A stretch of DNA of 64,000 nucleotides, from assembly GCA_937871285.1 (NCBI GenBank), contig CALMQS010000028.1:21840-85839 (forward strand), read 5' to 3'. Under the pieces are notes generated by a model. That model was not told the origin of the DNA. It ran no database searches and worked only from the letters and a program-made list of their open reading frames with translations. Source of the DNA: an uncultured Sphingobacteriales bacterium. GTDB taxonomy: Bacteria; Bacteroidota; Bacteroidia; Chitinophagales; Chitinophagaceae. This document shows, piece after piece, positions 19,079-28,754 of this stretch; the stretch's first letter is position 1, and the number at the start of each line of letters is the position of its first letter. A program made the position numbers and the translations under genes.

Positions 19079-22000
19079 TTAATATGCAGTAACAGTAGTA
19101 ATGGCAGTATTTAACAGCACATTGGTAGCGCTGAAATCCGTGTCGGGTATTGCCTGCACATAACTGTTGATACTATAGTACTCTGATTCTCCGTTAACTT
19201 TCATTGTTACATTGTAGACACCTGTGGGTATTGTGCCCGCCGTAGTGGGTGTGGTTTTTTTCGGAAGCGAAAAAGTGTACAGGATGCCCGTCAGGGTATT
19301 GGTCAACTTGAGGGTTATCGTTTTGGGCATCTGGTTGGTGTAAACAATATCCGTCGTCGGAGGTATTGGAGGCAGGCAGGTGCCGTTGGCATTGGCATAC
19401 AACTGTCCGGCAGACGCTGTTTGTGAGATTGCCTGGGTATTGGCATCCGCCTGTGAAATAAAGGAAGTGTAAATGTTAGGGGCAACCACATAAACCACCG
19501 TGGACGGTGTGTTATTTGGAGGACAGTCATTACGGGTATAATTTACATTTTGCGTGGTATTTTGATATACCCCCGCATAGATTGTCATCGCATCAGTAAT
19601 ACTTACATTGATGTAAGTTACAATGCTCCCTGTCTTTACCTGACCGTTCAAACTAAACTTAAGATTATCACCGGACTTGACCTCTATTTCAATATCGTAG
19701 GTTCCCCAATATACGTTATTAGTGTAACTGGCACCAGAAGCTATTGTTTTATTAATGAAACCGAAATGAGAACTTACCTCGTTAGCTGTAAAGTTTACAT
19801 AAAAGGTCTGCTGTCCCTGCTCACCTGAGTTTTTGAGCGTTACAGCTATAGGAATACGCTGGCAGGTTCCATTGGTATTAGCATATGCCTGCCCGTTTGC
19901 ATCCACATCGTTCTGAGCCAACAGATCAGCAGCTTCCTGGCTTATTGTTGAGTTGTAGCTATTGGCCGCAACAGTATATATTACCGAAGAGCCATTATAA
20001 CCTGCTCCACAATCACGAGCGAAGCTGCCGCTCTTCTCTTCATTATAGTAATAAGTCAGACAGTCCTCGGGCTGACCTGCATAATTGTAACATAACTTTT
20101 TGAGAACATTTTTACTCTGGTCTTTTACAAGTGCAAGCCTGCCAAAACCGTCATATTCATAATAAGTAATACGGTTGCTGGCGTCACACTGGCTGGTCAT
20201 GCCAATCAAAGGTTCATAGGTGTAGGTGGTCATCTGGGCAGTGACAGGATAAAGGCGGAGCTCATCAATGCTTCCGCTTCCGCTGATAGTGGCGACATTT
20301 TGACCGCTGACCTTATGCTCATAATACTTCCAGCCATTTACCGTTCTGCCGCTGATGGGATAACCACTTATAGTTCCTGCAATGCTGAGTGCAGATAAAC
20401 TTGTTGGTCTCCAGTAAGAAATAATATAAGTTGTTGCACTGTTGACTGATCTGGTAATGTAGCCTGAAGAAATATCATACGCTTTTTTTCCGGTAGGTGC
20501 TAATAGCTCCCTAAATGGAGTGCCACTAAAAGTCCAGTTACCTTTGCCATCCGACTCGAACGAGGTATAGGCAATGTCTGATTGGGAGGCGTTGGTTGCT
20601 TCAGCAACTAAATATCTTGAGTGATAGTCCCAAATAAATGAATGTGATATGTCATTGACTTTATGTTGTTCGTTGGGATTGCCCGCGTCATCATACGAGT
20701 CTATAATCAAATTCGCGTGATACTTACTATCTGGTGAAAAACCTGTAGAACTTCCGGCCGGAGGTAAAATGCCAGTGGATCTGTTGCTAAATTTAAAATT
20801 GGTCATTGGAATTTTCCCTGGATTTTCCATATCCATTACTTCATCAATTTGCCCTTTACCTGATTCCTTGTATTTCACAATCTGACCAGATAATATGTAC
20901 TTTGTTCCATTAGTTTCATTATACTTCACCCTTTCGATAGGAAACTTTAGTAAGTTATTGTTTTTCATATCATCAAGAAAAATAGTCCCCGCAGGAAAGT
21001 CTTCCGGATACAATGCCATACTACTCACAGGAACACCATTACTGCCCGTAGTCGTATGCCTTACAAGATATCCACTACCATTATAGTGATAATCGTGTAC
21101 TACCGTATTTGAAACTCCTCCTGAAAGACTATACGTCGTCTCCTCAACTTGCTTTGGAAGAAACGGATAATAATATTTTTTGAATGATTGTACTATTCCT
21201 CCGGTCATGTGCGCTCCTGCAATATGAAAATCGGGGAAATCTGACGAACTGGTAAATAAGTTTGTTTTAGTTTCTTTAATAAGTACCGGGTCGTCATTTT
21301 CGTCATATTTAAAATATCTTACGCTTTTCTGAATACCACGCTCAAAGGATTTATCGTTAAAATAAATGCCTACATAACTATTATGTAGATGCTTATTTGT
21401 AATGCCATCAAATAATGTTGGATCGAGTTTAATCGTGTTGTAGCTATTTTCATCTGGATTTGAAATATAGTCTGTAAACAGGTAGTTAGTATAACCATTT
21501 TCCACCATTTTTTCGGTAACTTCCGAGTACTGTATATAATGTTCATTACCTGAATATGTATTGTTGAAACTAGTACTTCTTATTCTTAAGTGCTTGGTTG
21601 TAGCTGTGCCAGGGACAACATTCTCCCAATAAAATAAATATCGAGGCCACTGCAACAAAACACCACTTGAAATATTACCAGCAGGATAATCTTTTTTGTA
21701 TATAAATTCCCTCACATTACTGACCTTAATTCCATCATATTCTTCTATTCTTGCAATTCTCGCTCCTCCAGTATTGCCTGATACCTCATAAAGATTGGGC
21801 AAAAAATTAAAGTCGTTCTTTCGTTCTAATCGCCAATGATATTCATGCGCTTGGTAATCAAACTTTGAATATCCCGAAGTAGGATATGTGATCTGCTCAA
21901 GCATTGCTGTCTTGCACTTTGTAGTATCTGGATCGCGCTTATTATCTGTTATGGTCTCGTCACCATTAACACTATAATCGATTTGTGGAATAACCGCCTG

Positions 22001-23401
22001 ATAAGTATTATTACTACCATTCCAAAATCCCCAATGATCGATGGAGCCGGTTAATGGAGAGGGTAGATTAGAAGTATTGTAATAATTAAAAGTAAAAGGT
22101 GCTTTTCCAGATTCAGTAAGAGAAGTTAAAAATAGTCTACTCTCAGTTCCGCCTAAATACGCATAATCAAATTGAAATTCTTTTCGCGTATTCAATTTAT
22201 AGTCCCTAATTGCTATCTTCTTAATACGTAAATTATATTGATTGAAATCATTATTAACATTATCGGGGTCCTGATAAAATTTGTTCTCATTTTGTACATA
22301 ATCAAATTTTATAGAAGCCCTGTTGTTCACGAGAATTTCTTCAAGATAAATCGTTTTGGTAACTGATTTCGAGGTTGTAACTGAAGCACTACTGCCCGCC
22401 ACGTACGCGCCACCAGCATAAGCGTACTCATCCGCTCGGGAATTCCTTATGTGGTTAACGTTAAATAAATAGTGAAAACCATCATTGGGCCCATTTTCCT
22501 GATGTAAATCTGAATTAAATGGCTTGTATTTATACTCAACAATTTGCCCATTGGGAGCAGTAATTTTCTTTAAATGCCAAGAGTTAATAACGGGATTAAA
22601 TACTTCATTTGAGGGATATAGATTAAAAGCTACTTCCAAAAAAGAAGTATTACCACCGAAATCGTATTTATATCCGTCATCGGTAATAATAGAAATAGAA
22701 GAGTTCTCAACTTCGCTTGTAGCGATGTCCCGCATCAATTGAATTCCGACTCCGGAAAGGTCAATCTTGAAGGGTTTATTGCCAATTGTTCGAACTTCTC
22801 CATTGTTTTCTATATAAAATTTGCCACTTAAACCGGGAACATTAAAACTAAAAAGATCTGGTTCAGCTTCACATGTGCCAATATTCCAATATAAATTTTG
22901 GGAAACACTTCCTGCAGACAAATTAAATATGTTTGACTTACTAGTTGTTTTTATTGCTAAATTGTTCTTAATTCCATACAACAATCCATTAAGCTGATAA
23001 TACCCACCGATATCTTGAAAATTATATGAATCATCAGGAACACCATTAACAACTCTCGTAATAGCTCCTCCTGCGTTTAATGACCACCCAAGCCCCACAA
23101 TACCTTCTCTTTGATTTGGCATAAAACCAGGTGAATTGTATGCAATGTAGACGGGGATATTAAAATTATTATCATTATATGAATATATGGGAATATCAAC
23201 CCAAATCTGTCCGGTAGATAAGCTTACCTTGTGCCCTCCGTATTTTGTAAAACTAAATGCCTGAGGAGACATAAGATTTCCACCAAAATTGAAATCTTGC
23301 TTCTGCAAGACTTCGTGTCCTGTCTGGTTATATCCTTTGGTTAGACTGAAGAACATACAGATCCACAGCAACCTTTTTCCACTGTGAAAAAATGTATTCA
23401 T
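19079..23401 (-). CDS. Large secreted RHS/SpvB-like protein with two DUF5977 domains
   Basis: The ATG at 23401 gives a signal peptide (MNTFFHSGKRLLWICMFFSL) and a 1440-residue product. The N-terminal part (GGHKVSLSTGQIWVDIPIYS, GIVGLGWSLNAGGAITR) resembles the beta-rich start of SpvB/TcdB-like and Bacteroidota RHS-associated proteins. One clear YD repeat follows near residue 1090 (YYEYDGFGRLALVKD). Two DUF5977-type segments lie near residues 1134-1177 (IYTVAANSYNSTISQ...NGTC) and 1299-1340 (VYVVAPNIYTSFISQ...NGTC). There is no RHS core or toxin tip. It probably accompanies the RHS core protein two genes downstream as a surface or shell partner. An upstream in-frame ATG at 23440 would add 13 basic/hydrophobic residues and is less likely. 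Confidence 0.82.
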   Translation of the reverse strand: MNTFFHSGKRLLWICMFFSLTKGYNQTGHEVLQKQDFNFGGNLMSPQAFSFTKYGGHKVSLSTGQIWVDIPIYSYNDNNFNIPVYIAYNSPGFMPNQREGIVGLGWSLNAGGAITRVVNGVPDDSYNFQDIGGYYQLNGLLYGIKNNLAIKTTSKSNIFNLSAGSVSQNLYWNIGTCEAEPDLFSFNVPGLSGKFYIENNGEVRTIGNKPFKIDLSGVGIQLMRDIATSEVENSSISIITDDGYKYDFGGNTSFLEVAFNLYPSNEVFNPVINSWHLKKITAPNGQIVEYKYKPFNSDLHQENGPNDGFHYLFNVNHIRNSRADEYAYAGGAYVAGSSASVTTSKSVTKTIYLEEILVNNRASIKFDYVQNENKFYQDPDNVNNDFNQYNLRIKKIAIRDYKLNTRKEFQFDYAYLGGTESRLFLTSLTESGKAPFTFNYYNTSNLPSPLTGSIDHWGFWNGSNNTYQAVIPQIDYSVNGDETITDNKRDPDTTKCKTAMLEQITYPTSGYSKFDYQAHEYHWRLERKNDFNFLPNLYEVSGNTGGARIARIEEYDGIKVSNVREFIYKKDYPAGNISSGVLLQWPRYLFYWENVVPGTATTKHLRIRSTSFNNTYSGNEHYIQYSEVTEKMVENGYTNYLFTDYISNPDENSYNTIKLDPTLFDGITNKHLHNSYVGIYFNDKSFERGIQKSVRYFKYDENDDPVLIKETKTNLFTSSSDFPDFHIAGAHMTGGIVQSFKKYYYPFLPKQVEETTYSLSGGVSNTVVHDYHYNGSGYLVRHTTTGSNGVPVSSMALYPEDFPAGTIFLDDMKNNNLLKFPIERVKYNETNGTKYILSGQIVKYKESGKGQIDEVMDMENPGKIPMTNFKFSNRSTGILPPAGSSTGFSPDSKYHANLIIDSYDDAGNPNEQHKVNDISHSFIWDYHSRYLVAEATNASQSDIAYTSFESDGKGNWTFSGTPFRELLAPTGKKAYDISSGYITRSVNSATTYIISYWRPTSLSALSIAGTISGYPISGRTVNGWKYYEHKVSGQNVATISGSGSIDELRLYPVTAQMTTYTYEPLIGMTSQCDASNRITYYEYDGFGRLALVKDQSKNVLKKLCYNYAGQPEDCLTYYYNEEKSGSFARDCGAGYNGSSVIYTVAANSYNSTISQEAADLLAQNDVDANGQAYANTNGTCQRIPIAVTLKNSGEQGQQTFYVNFTANEVSSHFGFINKTIASGASYTNNVYWGTYDIEIEVKSGDNLKFSLNGQVKTGSIVTYINVSITDAMTIYAGVYQNTTQNVNYTRNDCPPNNTPSTVVYVVAPNIYTSFISQADANTQAISQTASAGQLYANANGTCLPPIPPTTDIVYTNQMPKTITLKLTNTLTGILYTFSLPKKTTPTTAGTIPTGVYNVTMKVNGESEYYSINSYVQAIPDTDFSATNVLLNTAITTVTAY

Positions 23402-23549
23402 GAAGATTTTTGATTGTTTTTTTTTGATAAAAAATATCATCTCTTTTTAATTTATTTCTTTTTACATTGCATTCAATGCACCGCAATACCTTATTGAATT
23501 TAATTTTTTTAAAATCCGGCTAATGCTCTCTGATATAACACTGCTTTTG

Positions 23550-24413
23550 CTATTTTCTCAGCTGCCTGATCTCCATTTCCAGTTTGGCCTGCCTTTCAAT
23601 CATTGATTCATTCTCCTTTTTCAGATCAATAACATATAAAGTCAGCTCTTCAATTTTCTTAAGTAATAAAGCCTGGTTTTCACCCAGGTCCAGACCATTC
23701 TGTTCTACTTCGGTGGCAGAGGGGATATCCGGCAGATGCTGGTGCTCCTTTATAAATTGTTCAACTTCGGCTAATGAGGGCAGCCTGTATTTCTGATCAA
23801 ACACGTAGTCCGGCCAAGCCGACTGATCCACTTTGATTTTTCTTGTGCGTATACCCGTTTCTACGAATAACCGGTAGCCGGGATCTGAGGTGTTAAGTGT
23901 TCCTATCCCTACTTTCCCCTCTCCACGAAAAATAGCCACATCTATGGCATCCACCCCTCCGTTATAGCTTTGGATCCTGACATCACCTCTCACATCGCGG
24001 TTCAAATAAATTACTCCTCCTTCCTTTGCATTGATTACTATATGCCCTGCATTGTTTCGTATTCCAGCCTGTGTAGGATCAAACGTGGCGGCTTCATTAA
24101 GATAAAAGCGATGAATGCCTGTAAGCATCACAACATTTCCCAGTATATCTAATTTTTTGGATGGGGCATTGGTACCTATCCCAATGTTACCGTTATTGAG
24201 GATGCTGAGATAATTAGCAGCGGATTTTTTTATGTTAAGATAGAAGCTGGTGCCAACATCCAGATCTGTATTTTCTGTGAGCGTCCCCCCAAATTTTGCC
24301 TGGTTACCGGATTGCGTTAACCCGTTTGCAACCGTAGTTATTTGAGCAACTGAAAATTTAACTGCACCTGTTAACAACAGGCATATCATGACTTGTTTTA
24401 TAAAAGGTTTCAT
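23550..24413 (-). CDS. Tail-fibre-like secreted protein with a conserved C-terminal coiled-coil domain
   Basis: The start at 24413 gives a signal peptide (MKPFIKQVMICLLLTGAVKF) and 287 residues. The body has NIGIGTNAPSKKLDILGNV and GKVGIGTLNTSDPGYRL, the GIGT turns known from phage tail-fibre-like and autotransporter-like shafts. The last 80 residues (YVFDQKYRLPSLAEVEQFIK, then HLPDIPSATEVEQNGLDLG and a leucine-rich coiled coil) are nearly the same as in the next gene upstream and in the broken gene at 61264-62006. The terminal module may trimerise or cap the fibre. The canonical S74 chaperone motif is not visible. It is likely an exported structural protein made with the RHS proteins. Confidence 0.75.
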   Translation of the reverse strand: MKPFIKQVMICLLLTGAVKFSVAQITTVANGLTQSGNQAKFGGTLTENTDLDVGTSFYLNIKKSAANYLSILNNGNIGIGTNAPSKKLDILGNVVMLTGIHRFYLNEAATFDPTQAGIRNNAGHIVINAKEGGVIYLNRDVRGDVRIQSYNGGVDAIDVAIFRGEGKVGIGTLNTSDPGYRLFVETGIRTRKIKVDQSAWPDYVFDQKYRLPSLAEVEQFIKEHQHLPDIPSATEVEQNGLDLGENQALLLKKIEELTLYVIDLKKENESMIERQAKLEMEIRQLRK

Positions 24414-24519
24414 AAGAAGCAAAAATTGGTTTAATAAATCCATTGTTTTTGTATGATTGAAAAAAGAGCTATTATAAGTCAGACTAAATCACCCCTGTTG
24501 CTGTCACCGATTTTTTTCT

Positions 24520-25221
24520 TTACTTTTCTTTTTCAAGCCGTTCTACTTTTTTGTTCAACTCGATAATGTAAAGAGTTAGCTCCTCAATTTTTTTAAGCAA
24601 TAACGCCTGGTTATCACCCAAATCCAAGCCGTTTTCTTCTACTTCAACGGCGGAAGGAATGTCGGGCAGATGTCCGTTGGATTTAATAAAGTCTTCAACT
24701 TCCCACAGGCCGGGCAACCTGTATTGAGGAGAGAAAACATAATCAGGCCAGCCGGATGCTATTACTTTTATTTTTTGAGAAAAAATATTGCCATTCACCG
24801 CAAGCTTAGCCTGCGGACTTGATGTACCAATGCCCACATTACCACTGGTCGCATCTATTTTCATCACTTCCCTTTCGCCAGATGAAGAATTTGTTACCCA
24901 GCTAAAATAGCCACCCCAGTTATCCAATTTGGTTTTCAGATATCCGGCTCCACCGCTTGCTCCGGCTATTATTTGGGCATTTGAATAATTATTATCAGTA
25001 GGAAATCCTGAAATATCAATGATGAAGGAAGAACCGGAGGCAGATGAAGAAAACCTTCCATTACCCGTTACTTCCAATTTAGCTCTCGGCGTTGTTGTTC
25101 CAATACCCACATTGCCGGAAGAAGGAAAAGTATTCGTTTGTGCTGATACTCCAGCTGATATACAGAAAATAACAGAAAGCAGGATTATATTTCTGATAGA
25201 TTGGCGTTGTAAAACTTTCAT
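24520..25221 (-). CDS. Tail-fibre-like secreted protein, paralogue of the following gene
   Basis: 233 residues with a signal peptide (about 1-27, ending SAGVSAQ). The shaft holds GNVGIGTTTPRAKLEVTGNG and GNVGIGTSSPQAKLAVNGNI. The C-terminal module (YVFSPQYRLPGLWEVEDFIK, HLPDIPSAVEVEENGLDLGD, then a coiled coil ending ELNKKVERLEKEK) is closely similar to that of the neighbouring paralogue. The two genes are 106 bp apart on the same strand. A role as a fibre or adhesin-like surface structure accompanying the RHS proteins is inferred from repeat type and context. Confidence 0.75.
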   Translation of the reverse strand: MKVLQRQSIRNIILLSVIFCISAGVSAQTNTFPSSGNVGIGTTTPRAKLEVTGNGRFSSSASGSSFIIDISGFPTDNNYSNAQIIAGASGGAGYLKTKLDNWGGYFSWVTNSSSGEREVMKIDATSGNVGIGTSSPQAKLAVNGNIFSQKIKVIASGWPDYVFSPQYRLPGLWEVEDFIKSNGHLPDIPSAVEVEENGLDLGDNQALLLKKIEELTLYIIELNKKVERLEKEK

Positions 25222-25254
25222 GTTTTTACTATTTAAAATTTAATCATTTGGTTG

Positions 25255-26772
25255 TTAAAAATTATATCCCACTCTCCACACAAAAGCCGGTGTAGGCGGT
25301 ATATGTTGTTTGTGTAAAAAATCATACTGCACCTGCATGGATCCCACTATCTTCTTGCCCTTCTTCAATGGAGAGCTCATACTGTACTTTTTGCTGATGC
25401 CTGCCAATGCGCTTTTGTTCCAGTTGCTATAATTTTTAAATACCGCCAGACTTTCTACCGTTCGGTTGTAGTTCATCTCAGCGCCAGAGGTTAACCACAG
25501 GCTGCTGATTAATTTACTGTTGCTGCCAAACAGGTTGGGCACCTTCCATTCTACAAAGGCACGCATGCCAGCACCCTGCCCGGTGATTTTGATATGTTTC
25601 CAGCTTTGGCCCCAACCCATTTTCCCAGCCAGTCCAATTCCAATATTTGTTTTGTCATTTGCCTTGTAGGCGGCTGTTACCGCTATATCGGTAGTGGTAG
25701 GCCAGTAGTTATTGGAGCGCTGTGTCTGAAAATTGGTTCCAAGTTGAATTCGTTTCCAGAGAGACTTTGTTTTATTGGAGTTCGGTGTAAAGTGCTCCGG
25801 CATTACCATATCGCTGCTGCCGCTGCTACCATTGCCCAACTGGTTAAGCTTGTCTTTTATTTTTGACAACTCACCCTGCGCCTGTTGCATCTGCTGTTGC
25901 AGGTATTGGTCGGGGTTAGCATTAGCTCCACTAGTTGCAGGTATTCCTACCCGTTGCTGCAATACCTGCTGTACATTCGCCCTTGTTTGCAATCCTGCTA
26001 ATGCCTGTGGTGTGCCGTAGTTTTCCGGCGTGGGGAAAAGTTGAGCCAGCATGGAATATTTTTGCATAAACTTTTTAAAAGCTGGCAAAGTTTGAAGCGT
26101 AGCCAATACTTTTTTAAACAGTTTATCAGGATCATTCAAAGTTTCTTTATATTCCTGTACCTGTCTGCCGTAGTAGTATACGTCCTGCTGGTATTTGCCG
26201 AGATGTTTGGTAATGCTTTTAGGCAGGTTGGTATAGCTGCTCAACAGTGTTTTGAGTTGCTCCTGGCGTTGCTGCACATAGTGTTTTATCTCATCTGCCT
26301 GCTGCAATTTGTTTTGCAGTTGCTTTACCTGCTGCAGGGAACTGCCGAGCTTTTGCTGAATATCTTTTGATTTGGAGACAATGTTCTTTGCATCTTTTAA
26401 AAAGCCAAGAGAACCTTGCAGGGAGTCTAAGTAAGGAAGGTATTGACCGCTAAAGGCTTTATCCATTTTGCCGTTGGTGGCAGCCAGCTTTTGGGAGAGC
26501 TGCTCGTAGGTTTTTTTAGTATCGCCAAACAGCTCAGCCGGTTTTGCTGAATCTAATTTTGCCAGTTTCCTGCGGATCTTTTCTTCCTGTTTGGATAAGC
26601 TGTTTAAATATTTTTCGGACTGGCGGGTGAGTTGTTTATCTAAGCCGCTGATTTTTTTATCAACACTGCTGAGGTATTTACCTGGTATTTGAACAAGGCT
26701 GTCGGAACCAACATGCTGTGCGTGTACACTAATGATTAGCATAACCAATATGAAGGTTAAGATAGATTTCAT
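25255..26772 (-). CDS. Exported coiled-coil protein with a C-terminal outer-membrane barrel-like domain
   Basis: The ATG at 26772 (MKSILTFILVMLIISVHAQ) gives a signal peptide and 505 residues; the frame further upstream lacks sense. Residues about 30-330 are dominated by Lys/Gln/Leu heptads (KLGSSLQQVKQLQNKLQQAD and similar), so a long coiled coil. Residues 350-505 alternate aromatic and polar positions (AVTAAYKANDKTNIGIGLAG, GMRAFVEWKVPNLFG) and end in VWRVGYNF with a terminal Phe, as outer-membrane beta-barrels do. It is the first gene of the RHS operon, and palindromic repeats lie 150-250 bp upstream. It could anchor or export the RHS and fibre proteins. I do not know a named family. Confidence 0.65.
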   Translation of the reverse strand: MKSILTFILVMLIISVHAQHVGSDSLVQIPGKYLSSVDKKISGLDKQLTRQSEKYLNSLSKQEEKIRRKLAKLDSAKPAELFGDTKKTYEQLSQKLAATNGKMDKAFSGQYLPYLDSLQGSLGFLKDAKNIVSKSKDIQQKLGSSLQQVKQLQNKLQQADEIKHYVQQRQEQLKTLLSSYTNLPKSITKHLGKYQQDVYYYGRQVQEYKETLNDPDKLFKKVLATLQTLPAFKKFMQKYSMLAQLFPTPENYGTPQALAGLQTRANVQQVLQQRVGIPATSGANANPDQYLQQQMQQAQGELSKIKDKLNQLGNGSSGSSDMVMPEHFTPNSNKTKSLWKRIQLGTNFQTQRSNNYWPTTTDIAVTAAYKANDKTNIGIGLAGKMGWGQSWKHIKITGQGAGMRAFVEWKVPNLFGSNSKLISSLWLTSGAEMNYNRTVESLAVFKNYSNWNKSALAGISKKYSMSSPLKKGKKIVGSMQVQYDFLHKQHIPPTPAFVWRVGYNF

Positions 26773-26920
26773 TGCAGCCAGGGTTGTTAGGGTTGTACAT
26801 AATTGTACTGCACAAACATCGCCGAAAACCCGACATAACAAAATAACATCCGTCAATATTCAATCTATTTTCCGGAATGGAAAAGTTGAATCTATTGATA
26901 ATTAATGCGTTTAATTTTTT

Positions 26921-27023
26921 GCTACCGTTTAAAAACATTAAAAAAACGTTGTTTTAACGGTAGCGGGTACCCGTTGTTTAACAATAAAAAAATACCGTTT
27001 AAAAACGGTATAAAAAACGTTGT
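26921..27023. repeat. Cluster of ACCGTTT / AAACGGT inverted and direct repeats
   Basis: The arms GCTACCGTTTAAAAAC (26921-26936) and GTTTTAACGGTAGC (26951-26964) form one inverted repeat. TACCGTTTAAAAACGGTA (26993-27010) is a perfect palindrome with a two-base centre. The string AAAAAACGTTGTTTT occurs twice (about 26941 and 27013), and GGGTACCC lies between. The cluster is 150-250 bp upstream of the RHS operon start at 26772. A regulator-binding region is the simplest reading; a decayed transposable-element end is the alternative. Confidence 0.6.
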
Positions 27024-28049
27024 TTTGTTTTTGGTGATTTCAAAATACAAACCTATGCACCCAACAACTAACGCCAATGATTAACGAATTCAAACCTACC
27101 GCTCATTTTCCGAAACCTCGGTTTTCCTTACCGGCATTCAGATAAAACCGAAAAAAGGATCCTTGAGTTTGCATGCTTCATAGGTATTATTAAAATAGCC
27201 AGGAGGATTGTTACACGCGAAATCATGGGTGAAGAAGGAGGGAAAAGCCAGGTTGGGACAGAATTAAACTACCAATCTTGCTCTCCGCCTAATATCAGCG
27301 ATAATATCTTTACCGTTTTTGCACCCGACATCGGACACCGAAAAAATATTTATGATTGCATCCAACTACCTGTCACAGTACCACTGGCATTTCTGTATTT
27401 TGCTTTTACGGTATTGTTTGGTGTCCGTCTGTAACATGAGTCAAGATGGTCTGGAATCTATACTTTTTGCATAATCTGCTGGTTAATGCAGAAACAAAAG
27501 CCTTGGATAAATGGGTTTGTCTTTTCACCGGAGAAGCAAATAATTTAATCCGGGCAATTAGTGAAGCGATTGCAGGTGAGGAAATATAAAGCACTTTTTA
27601 TATATTGGATTTTAATCCAGGTTTGCAGCAGTCAATCCTTCCGGAATGGCATCCTGGCTCTTATTTGTATTCCCTAAGGTTAAAAATGCCCTTTGAATAT
27701 TTGAATAAAAATCATAAAACAGCTAAATAAAATTTTTAAAGCCGGCATTATAAAACTAACTTGCCTAACTTTCCCAAGGGTTTAGGGTTGAAACTAATAA
27801 GGGGTCTGTTTTTACGGTGCCCCTTTTCTTTTGGCGATTTTCGCAATATGATCGCTACAGAAAACATTATAGACAGAGAGTGATATTGTAAAGATGTAAA
27901 TCTGTCGACCGGCTTCAAAACAAAAGATGGATTTATAACAATTTTGAAGCTGCATGTAGAATCGCACTTGAAGATATAGCGCGGCCACAATTCACTGAAT
28001 GCATTAGAGGGGTATTACTATAACCATGTACTACTAAAAGAAACTTTAA
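27024..28049. other. Long stretch with little coding evidence
   Basis: It holds an inverted repeat CGGACACC (27332-27339) / GGTGTCCG (27420-27427), a weak terminator-like hairpin with GGGG/CCCC arms at 27799-27830 followed by a T-rich run, and one small frame at 27446-27589 listed separately. Between 27895 and 27980 one plus frame (VNLSTGFKTKDGFITILKL) looks protein-like but has no start and stops soon, which may mark a decayed gene. Confidence 0.45.
27446..27589 (+). CDS. Possible 47-residue small protein or gene remnant
   Basis: ATG at 27446, stop TAA at 27587-27589. The product is helical and mixed in charge (NAETKALDKWVCLFTGEANN, then LIRAISEAIAGEEI) and reads more like protein than the surrounding frames. 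I do not recognise a family. It could be the C-terminal relic of a longer gene, since the upstream sequence in this frame contains a TGA shortly before the ATG. Confidence 0.25.
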   Translation: MVWNLYFLHNLLVNAETKALDKWVCLFTGEANNLIRAISEAIAGEEI

Positions 28050-28367
28050 ATGAAAAAATTTGACATCATACCTGGTAAGGATCCGGAATCTGGGCTAATA
28101 GATGTTATGCATATTGAATCGCCGCATTGTCACATACTTATTAGTGACCTAAACATAAATGATGCGCATAAGGGTGATACCGAATGTCCAGTAAAAATTT
28201 ATGATTTTGTAGATGCTGAAAATGATGGGCATTACTATTGGGTGGAGATCATGATCCTTGAGATGTTTGAAAGCGGGGATTACAATCAGGTAATGGAGGA
28301 CTGCTGGAAATGGTGGGTAGCGATGCAGATTAAAAAGCGAAATACGGGAAACTTTTCAGAAGATTAA
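28050..28367 (+). CDS. Small hypothetical protein (105 residues)
   Basis: An acidic cytoplasmic protein with no signal peptide. It starts MKKFDIIPGKDPESGLIDVM, has a beta-rich first half and a helical, tryptophan-rich end (DCWKWWVAMQIKKR). No known motif was recognised. An ATG with an A-rich leader and reasonable codon use support a real gene. It stands alone, with long non-coding sequence on both sides, so its role cannot be inferred from neighbours. Confidence 0.5.
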   Translation: MKKFDIIPGKDPESGLIDVMHIESPHCHILISDLNINDAHKGDTECPVKIYDFVDAENDGHYYWVEIMILEMFESGDYNQVMEDCWKWWVAMQIKKRNTGNFSED

Positions 28368-28708
28368 AGCATACATTACAACTTACTCCCGCTCTAAATC
28401 TCCACTCATATAATACAGCATATTCTGTATATGAAAATTTGGTTGAATAACTTATCCTTTTTTTCATGATACCTGGCAGTAATGAACTTCACAATCATGG
28501 GTGTTATGATTTTACCTTTGCTTCATTACAACAACGATGGAGAAGCCAGGTTTAAATTACAAATTTTTATTGTTTACACATACCCGGTATTCTTTGTAAA
28601 TCTTTTTACCCAGGTTGGAAAAGCGACAACTGAATTTTTTGAAGCAGGTTTTAGAAAAATAAAAGTTTATTTATTATCTTGTCAACGGTGTTTTTCATAG
28701 GTTAGCAA
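28368..28708. other. Non-coding stretch after the small hypothetical gene
   Basis: No convincing gene on either strand. A short hairpin ATACAG-CATATT-CTGTAT lies near 28415-28432. A plus frame of about 70 codons at 28482-28700 has no family resemblance and poor start context. Confidence 0.4.
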
Positions 28709-28736
28709 AAGCCCCGGGCATTCTTGTCCGGGGCTT
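28709..28736 (-). terminator. Rho-independent terminator of the XRE gene
   Basis: Arms AAGCCCCGGGCA and TGTCCGGGGCTT with one G-T pair around a TTCT loop. On the minus strand the stem is followed by TTTTGC, so it fits the end of the XRE gene, which stops 19 bp before it. Confidence 0.8.
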
Positions 28737-28754
28737 ATAGTTAAATTGACAAGG

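Noticed and set aside
26921..27023. Possible CRISPR array
   Set aside because: Repeats are short, in both orientations and irregularly spaced, and no cas gene is nearby.
27225..27434. Plus-strand frame of about 70 codons
   Set aside because: No family resemblance, poor start context, and an inverted repeat runs through it.
28482..28700. Plus-strand frame of about 70 codons before the terminator
   Set aside because: Hydrophobic, AT-driven composition with no recognisable motif; the terminator behind it serves the minus-strand XRE gene.
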